Below, piece by piece: positions 1 through 9,576 of a stretch of 64,000 bases of DNA (position 1 is its first letter; each line of letters begins with the position of its first letter). Under the pieces are notes generated by a model, which was not told the DNA's origin, made no database searches, and saw nothing but the letters and a program-made list of their open reading frames with translations. Source of the DNA: JAZGGS01 sp963764825 (GTDB taxonomy: Bacteria; Bacteroidota; Ignavibacteria; Ignavibacteriales; Ignavibacteriaceae); NCBI GenBank assembly GCA_963764825.1, contig CAVXUA010000016.1, positions 62,001 to 126,000 on the forward strand, written 5' to 3'. Both the position numbers and the translations under genes were made by a program.

Positions 1-2
1 TC

Positions 3-221
3 GCAAATGTTCCCGGGCTTAAATGGAAAATATGGATACTAAATCCAGATAAAAGTGAAGCTGGTGGAATATATTTGTTCGAAAACCAGGCTTCTGTGGA
101 TAATTATTTATCTGGACCGCTTGCTGAAACTGTTACAACTCATCCTGCTCTTAGTAACTTTAGTATAAAGCAGTTTGGAATTATGAAAGATATAACTCAA
201 ATTACCCGAGGACCGGTTTAG
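3..221 (+). CDS. YdhR-like monooxygenase-fold protein, 3' part
   Basis: Open frame running in from the left edge, giving about 72 C-terminal residues before TAG at 219-221. The visible protein has the signature of the small dimeric ferredoxin-like-fold YdhR family (putative mono-oxygenase): W-x-x-N-P-D followed by E-A-G-G-I-Y-L-F and a later A-x-x-Y-L. The family is usually about 100 residues, so only the first 25-30 are missing. Its substrate is unknown; family members are loosely linked to quinone or aromatic metabolism. A terminator follows about 45 bases downstream, so this is the last gene of its transcript. No start codon is visible in the window. Confidence 0.72.
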   Translation, partial: ANVPGLKWKIWILNPDKSEAGGIYLFENQASVDNYLSGPLAETVTTHPALSNFSIKQFGIMKDITQITRGPV

Positions 222-264
222 AATAGTATTAAGGAATAAATCTACTTTAACCTCGAAAGAAATC

Positions 265-300
265 AGCCCTTGCCGCCTTACTATAGGGCAGGGGCTTTTA
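265..300 (+). terminator. Rho-independent terminator after the YdhR-like gene
   Basis: A 10-bp stem (AGCCCTTGCC pairing with GGCAGGGGCT, one G-T wobble) with a 12-base loop is followed directly by TTTTATATATTTTT. It lies between the YdhR-like gene and the secreted repeat protein on the same strand, so the two are separate transcripts. Confidence 0.75.
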
Positions 301-336
301 TATATTTTTATGTACAAAACAAAATTGGTTTAAGTT

Positions 337-1317
337 ATGAAGAAAATAACATTTCTATACTTGTTATTATTGTTCTCATTAATATCTAGCTCGACTAACG
401 AGATTGAGTGGGTTAATAGTTCTAAAAAAATTTCTAACTTCGATTCAAATGGAAAACTTTTCAACACAATTGAGCAGAATTGGAAAAATGAACAATGGGT
501 AAACCGGGAGAAAATAGAATACAGTTATGACAAAGATGGCAATGAAATTGAAACTCTCACACTTCACTGGGATACGGAAGAATGGGAAAACCAAAAGCTT
601 GAAAAAATTCAATATGATTTAAACAAAAAAATATCTTCTAAAATAGGAGCTAGCTGGAAATATACCGGATGGTTAGAAGAATTTAAATATATATATTTCT
701 ATGATGATAATTTAAATCTTACCAGAATTATTGGACTTCGAATGATGGATAGTGTATGGGTTGAAACTGCCAAAGATTTCAAGAAATATGATGATTTCGG
801 AAACGAGATAGAATCCTGGTATCAATCTAGAAAATCTTATTATGATGAGGAAGGAGATCTTCATTATGCTGATGAGTGGCTTGAACCTCCTAACAAACGC
901 GTTAATAAAGCTGATGGCAATAGAAATATAATTGAAAGACATATTCAAGTAGCAGATAACGGAAGCTGGAAAATAATTGAAAAAACAATTATTGATTATA
1001 ATCCAGAAAACCAAGTTGTAACTAAACTATTACAAGAGAGGGAACTGGAAAATGATAGCTTAGTCAATGTGAATAAAACCGAAATTTTTTATACCAATTT
1101 TGGCAAGCAGGATGAGATTCTTAGCACGTGGCAAAATGGTGATTGGGAAAATTCAATTCAACATACTTTCCTGTATAATGATAATGGTTTGTTAACAGAG
1201 ATGGTTTATAATGTTTGGGAGAATAATGATTGGGTAAATAGTTTCAGAACAATTTATAAACACGATAATGACGGCAACGAAATAGAACGGTTAGTTCAGG
1301 AATATAAAATAAATTAA
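337..1317 (+). CDS. Secreted Trp-rich repeat protein, unknown function
   Basis: A 326-residue protein with an N-terminal Sec signal peptide (MKK, then a Leu/Phe-rich core to about residue 18). The rest is made of degenerate repeats of about 35-45 residues with the pattern Y-x-Y-D-x-x-G-N-x-x-E followed by W-x-x-x-x-W-x-N. This resembles YD-type and other beta-hairpin repeats of Bacteroidota surface proteins. There is no T9SS sorting domain: the C-terminus ends in another repeat half. No enzyme motif is visible. It is probably a periplasmic or surface beta-rich protein. It is convergent with the glycosyltransferase downstream, with a 16-base gap. Confidence 0.7.
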   Translation: MKKITFLYLLLLFSLISSSTNEIEWVNSSKKISNFDSNGKLFNTIEQNWKNEQWVNREKIEYSYDKDGNEIETLTLHWDTEEWENQKLEKIQYDLNKKISSKIGASWKYTGWLEEFKYIYFYDDNLNLTRIIGLRMMDSVWVETAKDFKKYDDFGNEIESWYQSRKSYYDEEGDLHYADEWLEPPNKRVNKADGNRNIIERHIQVADNGSWKIIEKTIIDYNPENQVVTKLLQERELENDSLVNVNKTEIFYTNFGKQDEILSTWQNGDWENSIQHTFLYNDNGLLTEMVYNVWENNDWVNSFRTIYKHDNDGNEIERLVQEYKIN

Positions 1318-1333
1318 TTCTAAAGGTGTTTTA

Positions 1334-2496
1334 TCAAATTAAATTGCTTTCGCTAATAATTTGTTTAACAACATCCGGCAGTTGATTGAAAATGTTTTTT
1401 TTATTCATTTCAGCTATGTAGCTTAAAAAATCAACTTCACTTTTAACATTTATAAAATTCATCACGCCTTCAACAATCGCATTTGGCGAATCTGGCTTCA
1501 CTACAAATCCGGTTTTCCCTTCATCAACAAATTCCGCCAGTCCGCCAACATCTGTTACAATAACCGGTTTGTTAAAACCGTAAGCTACATTTAAGATGCC
1601 GCTTTGGGTTGCGCTCCGGTAAGGGAGAATCACAACATCGGATACTTCATAATATTTCGCAACTTCTTCATTTGAAACAAATTCATTCACTACTTTTACT
1701 TTATCTTCAATTCCAAGTTTTTTTATTTGATCTAAATATGGATCAGGTTTATCATAAAATTCTCCAACAATTAGTAATCTTGCTTCTGGAATTTCGGAAA
1801 GTATTTTAGGAAAAGCTTCAATTAAAATATCCAGCCCTTTATATTTTCTTACATAACCAAAAAATAAAAGCACGATTGAATCTTTATTAAATCCAAATTC
1901 TCCCTTTGTTTTTTCAATATCAATATTTGATTATTCTGTTGGTAACAATCGTAAACCGGAAGTTCTGATCGGTAGACTTTTTTTCCTTTTGCATATTGCT
2001 GAACATCTTTTTCAACTATTCCGGAAAGAGTTAAAAATTTTGAAGCATTTTTTAAGCCGAATTTAGTTAAAAATCTATCTATGAAATTATCTTCGTGAGA
2101 AACTACATTTTCTGTAATAAAAAGGATTTTATTTTTATATTTTTTCCTGATCAGCCAGGAAATTATACCATGACAAAGTCCAAAAAATGGATGCCACCAA
2201 TCGAATATTACAAGATCTGCATTTTCTTTTTTTAATTTGCCTGCAACAGCAAACCAATTTAAAGGATTTATGGAATTAACCATTCTTTTATTTGGAACAC
2301 GCTTTACCTGTTGTGTACTTTTATCGTATTGCGTTGTACCGGGGAAGAGAAATGAAGGATATAATAATTTATAGTTGTAAATTTTTATATCGAAACCATC
2401 TTGTAAAGCTTCGTAAGTATGTGCAACAAAAAGAGCATTTCCGCCGCGGTAAGGATATGCCGGTCCGATTAAAACAATTTTCTTTTTCGTTTCCAT
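1334..2496 (-). CDS. Glycosyltransferase family 4, frameshifted
   Basis: A GT-B fold glycosyltransferase of about 385 residues. The N-terminal half carries I-G-P-A-Y-P-Y-R-G-G-N and an early Rossmann-like domain. The C-terminal half carries the GT4 donor-binding region: a phosphate-binding F-F-G-Y-V-R-K-Y-K-G strand, then V-I-L-P-Y-R-S-A-T-Q-S-G and G-G-L-A-E-F-V. The reading frame breaks once near 1925-1930; removing one base joins the two parts without loss. The likely start is ATG at 2496 (an in-frame TTG lies one codon upstream). It probably transfers an activated sugar in polysaccharide or glycolipid synthesis; acceptor and donor cannot be read from the sequence. No other glycan genes are adjacent. 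Confidence 0.82.
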
Positions 2497-2591
2497 CAAC
2501 TGTTTATAATATTATAAGTAAATATAATTAAAAACTTTTCTATTTAATGGAGAGATATGGAAATGCATTTTATAATTTGTCAAATGAGGAT

Positions 2592-2620
2592 AAAAAAAGG
2601 GGATTAAGAAATCCCCTTTT
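2592..2620 (-). terminator. Terminator of the tig-clpP transcript
   Basis: Perfect 11-bp stem AAAAGGGGATT / AATCCCCTTTT with a four-base loop, followed on the minus strand by an uninterrupted run of T. It starts two bases after the clpP stop codon. Confidence 0.82.
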
Positions 2621-2622
2621 AA

Positions 2623-3249
2623 TTATTTCTTATCAAGACTAATTCTTTTTTCGAGCACGTTGTCTATCAATTTATATTCCTTTGCTTCTTCGGAAGTAAG
2701 GAAGTAATCCCTGTCGCAGTCTTTTGTAATCTGATCGATAGATTTGCTGGTATGATTTGCAAGAATCTGATAAAGCACATCGCGGGTTTTAAGCATTTCT
2801 TTTGCGTGAATTTCTATATCGGTTGTTTGTCCCTGCAACCCGCCAACCCATGGTTGATGAATCATAATTTTTGAATTGGGAAGAGCAGATCTTTTACCCG
2901 CAGTGCCACCTGTAAGAAGGATTGCACCCATGCTTGCAGCCATCCCAACGCATATTGTTGAAATATCCGGTTTTATATATTTCATAGTATCGTAAATAGC
3001 CAGACCGGAAGTAACACTTCCGCCAGGTGAATTTATATAAAGGCTAATATCTTTTTCAGAATCTTCGGCTTCAAGAAATATTAACTGGGCAATTGTAAGA
3101 CTTGCTATATGATCGTCTATAGGAGTGCCGATAAAAATAATTCTTTCCCTAAGCAGCCGGGAATAGATATCCATTCCACGCTCACCTCGCCCGGTTTGCT
3201 CAATTACATATGGTACAAGTTGGTTTTTAATATCAGGATGATTTTTCAT
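2623..3249 (-). CDS. clpP: ATP-dependent Clp protease proteolytic subunit
   Basis: Intact 208-residue ClpP, of normal family length. The serine-protease triad is present: Ser106 in G-M-A-A-S-M-G-A, His131 in M-I-H-Q-P, and an Asp near 181 in D-R-D-Y-F-L. The oxyanion-hole S-P-G-G-S-V motif is at 74-79. It forms the cytoplasmic barrel that degrades unfolded proteins with a ClpX or ClpA ATPase. The start overlaps the end of the tig gene by 17 bases, the common tig-clpP arrangement, but clpX does not follow: a terminator lies directly downstream. It has no frameshift although tig next to it has many. Confidence 0.97.
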   Translation of the reverse strand: MKNHPDIKNQLVPYVIEQTGRGERGMDIYSRLLRERIIFIGTPIDDHIASLTIAQLIFLEAEDSEKDISLYINSPGGSVTSGLAIYDTMKYIKPDISTICVGMAASMGAILLTGGTAGKRSALPNSKIMIHQPWVGGLQGQTTDIEIHAKEMLKTRDVLYQILANHTSKSIDQITKDCDRDYFLTSEEAKEYKLIDNVLEKRISLDKK

Positions 3250-4563
3250 TATTTTCCTCTTTCTCAGATTTGGCTAACTTTTCAGGATCCACTTTATTAA
3301 TATTATTTTTTTCTTTCAGAAAGTCGAGTAATTTTTTATCAAGAAATCTTTCACTTTGTTGCGAAGTTTTATAATAGCTTACAAGTTTCTCAACAGGCAA
3401 CCCTGTTTTTTCAGCATCTTTTTTAGCAAGTTCTTCCAGGTCATTATCGGTTACTTCTAATTTTTCCTTTTTCAAAATTTCATTTTTAATAAGATACCAC
3501 TTCACTTCTTTTTCAGCGCAGGTTGTAGATGCTTTTTCAAATCCTCTGAACTAAATTTATGCCCACCTTCTTTTTTTAATCTCTCCTCTTCACTTTTTAC
3601 CATCTCTTCAAGAATATTGTTAACCATTGTTGATGGCGGAATGAAATCATTGTTCTTAGTTATTGTCCTAATAAGCTGGCTCTGCGTAAATTCATCCGTT
3701 TTCTGCGTCGTAATAATTGCCAAAATCTTTTTTAATTTGACTTCTTAAGTCAGTTCTCATTACTGATTTTATCTTTAGTAGCTTTTTTTATCAGCTCTTC
3801 ATTCAAGTTCGGGCAAGGTAATTTTTTTAACAGTTTTAACTGATGCTTTATAATTATATGTTTCCTTAACATTCTCTTCTTTACCCTCTTTATTTTTAAT
3901 TTACGCTCTTCATCAAACGTAAAGGAAAATGAATCACCTGCTTTTTTACCTTTTGCTTTTTCTAAGATTTCCGGTTTTATTTCTTCTTTCGATAGATCTA
4001 TTTGAAGCTTTTCTCCTTTTCCATCACCAACCGGAGTTCCGTCCTCACTTATTCTGAACATTTCAACATCAAGAATATAATTATTACCATCGTCTGCCTG
4101 ATCAACTTCTTCTGTAGTACTATTCGATTTTATAATGTAGTCAATCTCTTTTTGAACTTCTTCATCAGTTACTTTAAGATCAGGTACTTCGATGGTATTC
4201 CCGGTATAATCTTTTACATCAAGAACGGGTAGACTTCAAACTTTACTTTAAACTTCAGGCTTTCACCCGGTTCAAAATCAGATCGGTCATAACCGGCTGT
4301 CCAATTGGGTTTAAATTATTTTCTTTAGCTGCATCCCAAAACCTGGCATTCGCTACTTTTTCTGAAGCTTCATAATCAAGAGCATCGCCATAGATTTTTT
4401 TAGCCATAGAAGGGGGAACTTTACCTTTTCGAAAACCGGGAAGCTGTAGTTTTTTCGTTTGTTGTTTTACTTCTAACTCAATCTCTTCTTTTATCTCATC
4501 ATAGCTCAGCGTAATTTCTACTTCTTTTTCAGATGAGTTAACATCATTTACATTAAATTCCAA
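3233..4563 (-). CDS. tig: Trigger factor, multiply frameshifted
   Basis: Ribosome-associated chaperone and peptidyl-prolyl isomerase, spanning about 443 codons, as expected for the family. The N-terminal ribosome-docking loop G-F-R-K-G-K-V-P-P is near residue 43. The FKBP-like domain is recognisable around 4061-3900 and the helical C-terminal arms around 3720-3240. The frame is broken near 4280, 4230, 3855, 3815, 3750-3725 and 3505, at least six single-base indels. Each segment continues the expected protein in another frame. A TTG start is used at 4563. The stop overlaps clpP. Given the role of the protein and the intact neighbour, these breaks are more likely sequence errors than decay. Confidence 0.9.
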
Positions 4564-4614
4564 TTCTATCTCACTTTAATTTATTTCTCGAAAAATTATT
4601 TAGGGGAAACAACG

Positions 4615-4698
4615 TGCGAGAACGGGGACTCGAACCCCGACACCTGTTAGGTACTAGATCCTAAATCTAGCGCGTCTACCAAATTCCGCCATTCTCGC
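4615..4698 (-). tRNA. tRNA-Leu (anticodon TAG)
   Basis: Read on the minus strand, an 84-base class II tRNA. The acceptor stem is GCGAGAA with TTCTCGC, the D-arm region is GGCGGAATTTGGTAGACGC, and the anticodon stem CTAGA/TCTAG encloses the loop TTTAGGA, giving anticodon TAG. A variable arm and a T-arm GGGGTTCGAGTCCCC follow. The discriminator is A, as leucine tRNAs require. The CCA end is not encoded. It lies 52 bases upstream of tig on the same strand and may be co-transcribed with it. Confidence 0.96.
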
Positions 4699-5109
4699 TT
4701 GTAATCAAACTGAATTTACTACTGAAGATTAACTAAAATAATTCAGCAAAATTCTAAAAATAACAGTAATATTGCTCTATTTTAACTCAAATACTACGAT
4801 TTTTAGAACAACAAATATAGTGCCTGCATAGCAGTATAGCAAACATAGAACTCCCGGTTGGGATTATCACAAGCTAATAATGTGATTTATTTAACACCTT
4901 CTAAATTTTTCTAAATAGAAATAGAGGCTAACTATTTTTTATCATTAAATGCTATATATTTGTAAAGTTTATTCCACTTAATCTTGAGTCTAAGATATTC
5001 AAAACCCGGAAAATATTATTATATGAAACAAGCAGTTAAAAAATTTGCACAGAATAAAATCTTTATAACGCGAGTTCCATCTGACAAAAATTTAAAATTC
5101 ACTATACAG
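4699..5109. other. Intergenic region between tRNA-Leu and the PP2C gene
   Basis: About 410 bases of AT-rich divergent spacer. Apart from a candidate -7 box at 4955-4962, I see no ORF, repeat or stable hairpin. The frame of the PP2C gene stays open upstream to a TTG at 4984, so part of this stretch could be coding if the start is further upstream. Confidence 0.5.
4955..4962 (+). promoter_or_regulatory. Candidate Bacteroidota-type -7 box
   Basis: TATATTTG fits the TAnnTTTG consensus of the Bacteroidota primary sigma factor. It sits about 150 bases upstream of the preferred PP2C start (5110) and 22 bases upstream of the alternative TTG. No convincing -33 TTG was found at the right distance, so this is weak. 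Confidence 0.3.
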
Positions 5110-5835
5110 ATGAACTATAAGTATACTGCTACTACACAGGCAGGTGATGGTCGTACGGCAAATGAAGATTTTATTGGAGTGCATGAAGTAGATGGCGGTA
5201 TTCTTGCCATAGTTTGCGATGGAGTTGGAATAAGTAGCGGTACAAACATCGCTGCCAAACTATGTGTGGCTTCTATTCAGGAAAATTTCTGTTCTTCCGA
5301 TGATTCTGATTACCTTAAGAGAATTAAAACGGCATTATCTTCCAGCAACGAAATGCTTCGCAAATATTCTGATGAACTTGCGGGAAGCGAAACCCTTGTA
5401 ACAACTGCTGATGTACTTTTTCTCCATAAAAAAAATGCATATTGGGGGCATATCGGCGATTCGCGAATTTACAATATTAAGAACGGAACACTTCATAGGA
5501 TGACAAAAGATCATTCATTGGTGCAGCAATTAATTGATGAAGGTTTTTTAACAATGAAGGAGCGGAGCATCACCCGGATAGAAATGTTATTTTAAGAGCG
5601 CTTGGTGGAGATTCCGGATGTTGATATTGATTTGAGCAAAATGCACTTTAACCAATTTGATAAGTATAAGTTCCTTGTTTGCACTGATGGAGTTTCTAAA
5701 GTTATAAGTGAAGAAGAGCTTGAAAAAATTATGAATGAACTCGATATTTACGCGTGTACAGAGCAAATTAAGAAATTGATCAGTTCCCGCAAAACAACTG
5801 ATGATTATTCTTTTGTTTTGGTAGGAACGGAATAA
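5110..5835 (+). CDS. PP2C-type serine/threonine protein phosphatase, frameshifted
   Basis: Cytoplasmic Mn/Mg-dependent phosphatase of the PP2C/Stp1 family. Visible motifs are R-T-A-N-E-D-F near the start (metal-binding Asp), I-V-C-D-G-V-G, then G-H-I-G-D-S-R-I-Y, T-K-D-H-S-L-V and the C-terminal V-C-T-D-G-V with D-D-Y-S-F-V. The DGxG motif is D-G-V-G, as usual. Two indels about 50 bases apart (near 5562 and 5610) break the frame; between them the third frame reads H-H-P-D-R-N-V-I-L-R-A-L-G-G, the expected linking segment. The start at 5110 is chosen because PP2C homology begins there; ATG 5023 or TTG 4984 would add 29 or 42 residues. No partner kinase gene is adjacent. Confidence 0.87.
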
Positions 5836-6084
5836 AAGCCAGCGAAAATTAGCCAAGTAGAGGAATCTTAATCAGAGATGCTCAATAAGTCTGAAATTAT
5901 TTATAAAATAATTCCATCGCTTAAAATAACTCTCCTAATTCTGTCTGTTCGCATTAAACAGGTTATTTATAAAAGATTGTTGGCAAGAGCAATAAAATTG
6001 ATTTTGCATAAGCATATATATAATTTGAACTATTAAGAATGGATTATCTTCACAACTCATTATTCGATACGGAAGAGGTTACAG

Positions 6085-7335
6085 TTGGATAAGTTTATAA
6101 TTGAAGGAGGAACTAAACTCTCCGGGCAAATAGCAATAAGCGGAGCTAAAAATTCTTCTCTGGCGCTTATGCCCGCTACTATTTTATCATCGGGGAAATC
6201 TGTTTTGCACAACACTCCCGAGTTAAACGATGTTTATACAATGATAAAATTATTGAAAAATCTTGGTGCAGAAATTACATTCAATGACCATTCTCTTACA
6301 ATTAATAGCGCTACTATTAATAATTTTGTAGCACCTTATGAGCACGTAAAAAAAATGCGCGCATCGGTTTATGTACTCGGTTCGTTATTAGCAAAATATG
6401 GTAGTGCAAAAGTTTCATTGCCGGGCGGGTGTGCATGGGGACCAAGACCAATCAACTTACACCTTGAAGCTATGAAATCTTTGGGAGCTGAAATTGAAAT
6501 AACCGAGGGTTATGTAATTGCCAAATCCAAACGACTCACAGGGGCTAAAATAGATTTTAATATTTCATCGGTTGGTGCAACTGGTAATGCACTTATGGCA
6601 GCCGTGCTTGCTAAAGGTTCTTCGGTTATTAATAATGCGGCGATGGAACCTGAAATTACTCAACTTTGTAACTTCCTGGTTCGCATGGGCGCAAAGATAG
6701 ATGGGATAGGAACGAACAAACTCGAAATTGAAGGTGTTCAAGAACTAAATTCCGTAGAGGTAGTTACAATCGCAGACAGAATAGAAACAGGTACGCTGCT
6801 CATTGCAGGTACAATTACACGCGGTAAAGTTAAAGTAACAAACACCGATCATCATCTATTAGATGCCGTAATTAATAAACTAAAAGAAATTGGATGTAAG
6901 ATTCACTACTCAGAAAATGAGATAGAACTTGATGCGGAAAATATCGAGCTGAAATCTTCTGATGTAACTACATCAATTTTTCCCGGCTTTCCAACCGATA
7001 TGCAGGCACAATGGATGGCATTAATGTCTCTAGCCAAAGGAAATTCCACTATAACAGATACGATTTATTCCGATCGTTTTAATCATGTGCCTGAACTGGT
7101 AAGATTAGGCGCTGATATTAGTATAGATAATAACAAAGCGATGATAACCGGAACTGCGAAATTAAAAGGAGCAAAGGTGATGTCTACTGATTTACGTGCA
7201 AGCGCTTGCCTGGTATTAGCAGGACTTGCTGCTGAAGGTACAACTGAGGTTCTGAGAGTATATCACCTGGATAGGGGATACCAGAGGATAGAGGAAAAGC
7301 TCCAAGATCTTGGTGCAAGGATACAAACGAATTGA
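6085..7335 (+). CDS. murA: UDP-N-acetylglucosamine 1-carboxyvinyltransferase
   Basis: Intact 416-residue MurA/EPSP-synthase-type enzyme. It transfers enolpyruvate from PEP to UDP-GlcNAc, the first committed step of peptidoglycan synthesis, in the cytoplasm. The catalytic Cys116 lies in P-G-G-C-A-W-G-P-R-P, so this is the fosfomycin-sensitive Cys form rather than the Asp form. Lys22-Asn23 of the substrate site are in S-G-A-K-N-S-S. F-P-T-D-M-Q-A-Q and the C-terminal Y-H-L-D-R-G-Y motif are present. The start is TTG at 6085. It probably heads a transcript with the membrane peptidase (27-base gap) and cca. Confidence 0.97.
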   Translation: MDKFIIEGGTKLSGQIAISGAKNSSLALMPATILSSGKSVLHNTPELNDVYTMIKLLKNLGAEITFNDHSLTINSATINNFVAPYEHVKKMRASVYVLGSLLAKYGSAKVSLPGGCAWGPRPINLHLEAMKSLGAEIEITEGYVIAKSKRLTGAKIDFNISSVGATGNALMAAVLAKGSSVINNAAMEPEITQLCNFLVRMGAKIDGIGTNKLEIEGVQELNSVEVVTIADRIETGTLLIAGTITRGKVKVTNTDHHLLDAVINKLKEIGCKIHYSENEIELDAENIELKSSDVTTSIFPGFPTDMQAQWMALMSLAKGNSTITDTIYSDRFNHVPELVRLGADISIDNNKAMITGTAKLKGAKVMSTDLRASACLVLAGLAAEGTTEVLRVYHLDRGYQRIEEKLQDLGARIQTN

Positions 7336-7362
7336 AAGTAAAGAATATTAGCTGCTTTAATA

Positions 7363-9576
7363 ATGATGAAATTTATTAAAGAGAATTATTATCTTCTGGT
7401 AATCCTATTAATCATTGCAGTGATAAACCTTGCTTTACTGCAATTCCCTCTTACTAATGTTTTTGGATATGAGTTTGCTGCAATTAATGCGCTTCTATTA
7501 TCCTTCCTTTCTGCTATTTATTCTATATCATATTTTAAAAAGTTCTCTACACAGGATGAAAAACCGGAACCTTTTAGATTATTTAAAGCATACTTATTGT
7601 TTTTAATTATTCCGTTTCTTATTTCAGTCGGCAATTCTTTTTTTGTAGGATTCTGTTCATTTTATGATGGTGTTCTATTCTACTTAGTTTTAACTGTTCC
7701 TTCTGTAATAGTCGGCGGGGCATTAGCAGTAATTGCAATGAATACATTTAGTCGGTTTCAAACTTTAATTGTTAGTTTAATTTATCTTGGTATTCTATCA
7801 ATAACTTTCTTTGAGCTTTATTTAAATCCACAAGTATATTTCTTTAATCCGGTTTATGGTTATTTCCCGGGCACCATATATGATGAGGGATTATCAGTAA
7901 GTTCAAAATTATTTATTTATCGTTTCATCAATATTATGTTCTTTGGGATTATCCTCCTTGTGTTAGGGAAGCGAATTAAGGAGAAAAGAGGAGCTAATAA
8001 AAAAATAATTTTTGTGGTGTTACTTATTTCCGGAATATTCTATTATTTCTCTCCGCATCTAGGTTACAGTACAACATATGGGAGATTATGTAGTGAGTTA
8101 TCTGTAACACTTGAGACTGAAAATTTTATTATTCATACGGATAGAACCATCCAGCAAGAAGAGTTAAAACTTATAGCACTTAACCAGGAGTATTATCTTC
8201 AACAACTTGAATTGTTTTATCAGGTTGAACAGAAGGAACAAATCCAATCATTTATTTTTAGAAACAACGCTCAGAAAAAAGCTCTTTTTGGTTCCGGTAA
8301 TGCTGATGTTGCAAAACCTTGGTTAAACAATATTTATATATCAATGGATAGTTGGGAGCACACACTTAAGCATGAGCTTGCGCACTGCGTTTCTGCTGAT
8401 TTTGGAGTAGGAATATTTAAGGTAGCTGCCGGATTTAATCCTGCATTGATCGAGGGAATTGCAGAAGCTGCTGATAATTCCTATGATGATAATGAAATCC
8501 ACTTTCTTGCAGCATTGGCATATAATAATAATTACAAAGTTAATATTTCATCAATATTAGCAGGATTGAACTTTTTTTCAAGTACCTCAAGTTTGGGTTA
8601 CATTTACTCAGGTTCTTTTATCAGGTATCTTATAGAAAAATATGGTATTACCAAGATTAAAAAATACTACACAACCAATCATTTTGAAAGCAGTTACGAT
8701 GTTCAATTAGAGGAAGTAGTTAGCGATTATTATTCGTTTCTTGAAAGCTTTGAATTACCGCTGACAGAGGACAAAGCCCATTATTATTTTGGAAGAAAAG
8801 CTATATTTTATAAAGTCTGTCCAAGGTATATCTCCGATAGACTGAATGAGGGCTGGAAGATGTATAACAGTAACAATATTGAGGGAGCACGGATCACTTT
8901 TACAGATTTATTGGAAAGATCAGATAACTACAGCGCTTTGCTTGGTTTGGTTTTATGCTTTGAAAAAATTGATTCACTTGCTTTTGCTATTGAATTGATT
9001 TCTGATAAAATATCTAGGTTTGAAGAAACAAGTTATGCGTACAACCTTTTGTTAAAGTTAGCTGATCTTAAAACCGAGAATAAAAACTTTGAAGAAGCAA
9101 AAATTATTTATTCTGATTTAGCAGATAAAAATCCGAATAGAAGGCTAAAATACATTTCAGATTTGAGAATGAAATTATCTGAAGAACCGGAAAGATTATT
9201 TAAATATTTAACAGGCAGTGATTTTGATAAATATTTTATATTAAAGGAATTGAATAATGAAGAATACTATTATTATTCATTTCCTGTTCTAATTAGTTTA
9301 GCAGGAATATTACAGGAGGATTACGATATATTTCTTAAGCAATTTGAAAAAAGATTAATTGTTAACGATTATCACAGCAGCTATGGAACGTTTGTTTTAT
9401 CAAAATATATGATGAAAAACTTCGATTTTATATTAGCCAGGAAGATGGCAGGACTTTCTATGAGATATAGAGAGGATGCCCATTTTCTTAATATCTTAGA
9501 AGAGAACTATAACAAAGCTGAATGGTTTTATACAAATTCAGATAGTATGCTGGCGAAAATGAAAATTGCGGAATGA
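7363..9576 (+). CDS. Polytopic membrane protein with HExxH peptidase domain and TPR-like tail
   Basis: A 737-residue protein of unusual architecture. Residues 1-235 contain about seven hydrophobic segments (near 10-30, 36-58, 75-95, 100-125, 135-152, 185-203 and 217-233). A peptidase-MA-like gluzincin domain follows: His337-Glu338-Leu-Ala-His341, then Glu364 in L-I-E-G-I-A-E. This fits two His and one Glu zinc ligands with Glu338 catalytic. Residues after about 490 look like TPR-type helical repeats. It is likely a membrane-anchored zinc protease; topology and substrate are unknown. Its stop overlaps the start of cca (ATGA), so it is translationally coupled inside a murA-to-cca operon. I know of no named homologue with this arrangement. 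Confidence 0.72.
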   Translation: MMKFIKENYYLLVILLIIAVINLALLQFPLTNVFGYEFAAINALLLSFLSAIYSISYFKKFSTQDEKPEPFRLFKAYLLFLIIPFLISVGNSFFVGFCSFYDGVLFYLVLTVPSVIVGGALAVIAMNTFSRFQTLIVSLIYLGILSITFFELYLNPQVYFFNPVYGYFPGTIYDEGLSVSSKLFIYRFINIMFFGIILLVLGKRIKEKRGANKKIIFVVLLISGIFYYFSPHLGYSTTYGRLCSELSVTLETENFIIHTDRTIQQEELKLIALNQEYYLQQLELFYQVEQKEQIQSFIFRNNAQKKALFGSGNADVAKPWLNNIYISMDSWEHTLKHELAHCVSADFGVGIFKVAAGFNPALIEGIAEAADNSYDDNEIHFLAALAYNNNYKVNISSILAGLNFFSSTSSLGYIYSGSFIRYLIEKYGITKIKKYYTTNHFESSYDVQLEEVVSDYYSFLESFELPLTEDKAHYYFGRKAIFYKVCPRYISDRLNEGWKMYNSNNIEGARITFTDLLERSDNYSALLGLVLCFEKIDSLAFAIELISDKISRFEETSYAYNLLLKLADLKTENKNFEEAKIIYSDLADKNPNRRLKYISDLRMKLSEEPERLFKYLTGSDFDKYFILKELNNEEYYYYSFPVLISLAGILQEDYDIFLKQFEKRLIVNDYHSSYGTFVLSKYMMKNFDFILARKMAGLSMRYREDAHFLNILEENYNKAEWFYTNSDSMLAKMKIAE

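Noticed and set aside
1900..1940. Programmed ribosomal frameshifting in the glycosyltransferase
   Set aside because: No slippery heptamer with downstream structure was evident, and the same kind of break occurs in many unrelated genes here, so sequence error is simpler.
5878..6036. A 52-codon ATG frame upstream of murA
   Set aside because: No ribosome site, no recognisable protein features, and it is short in AT-rich spacer DNA.
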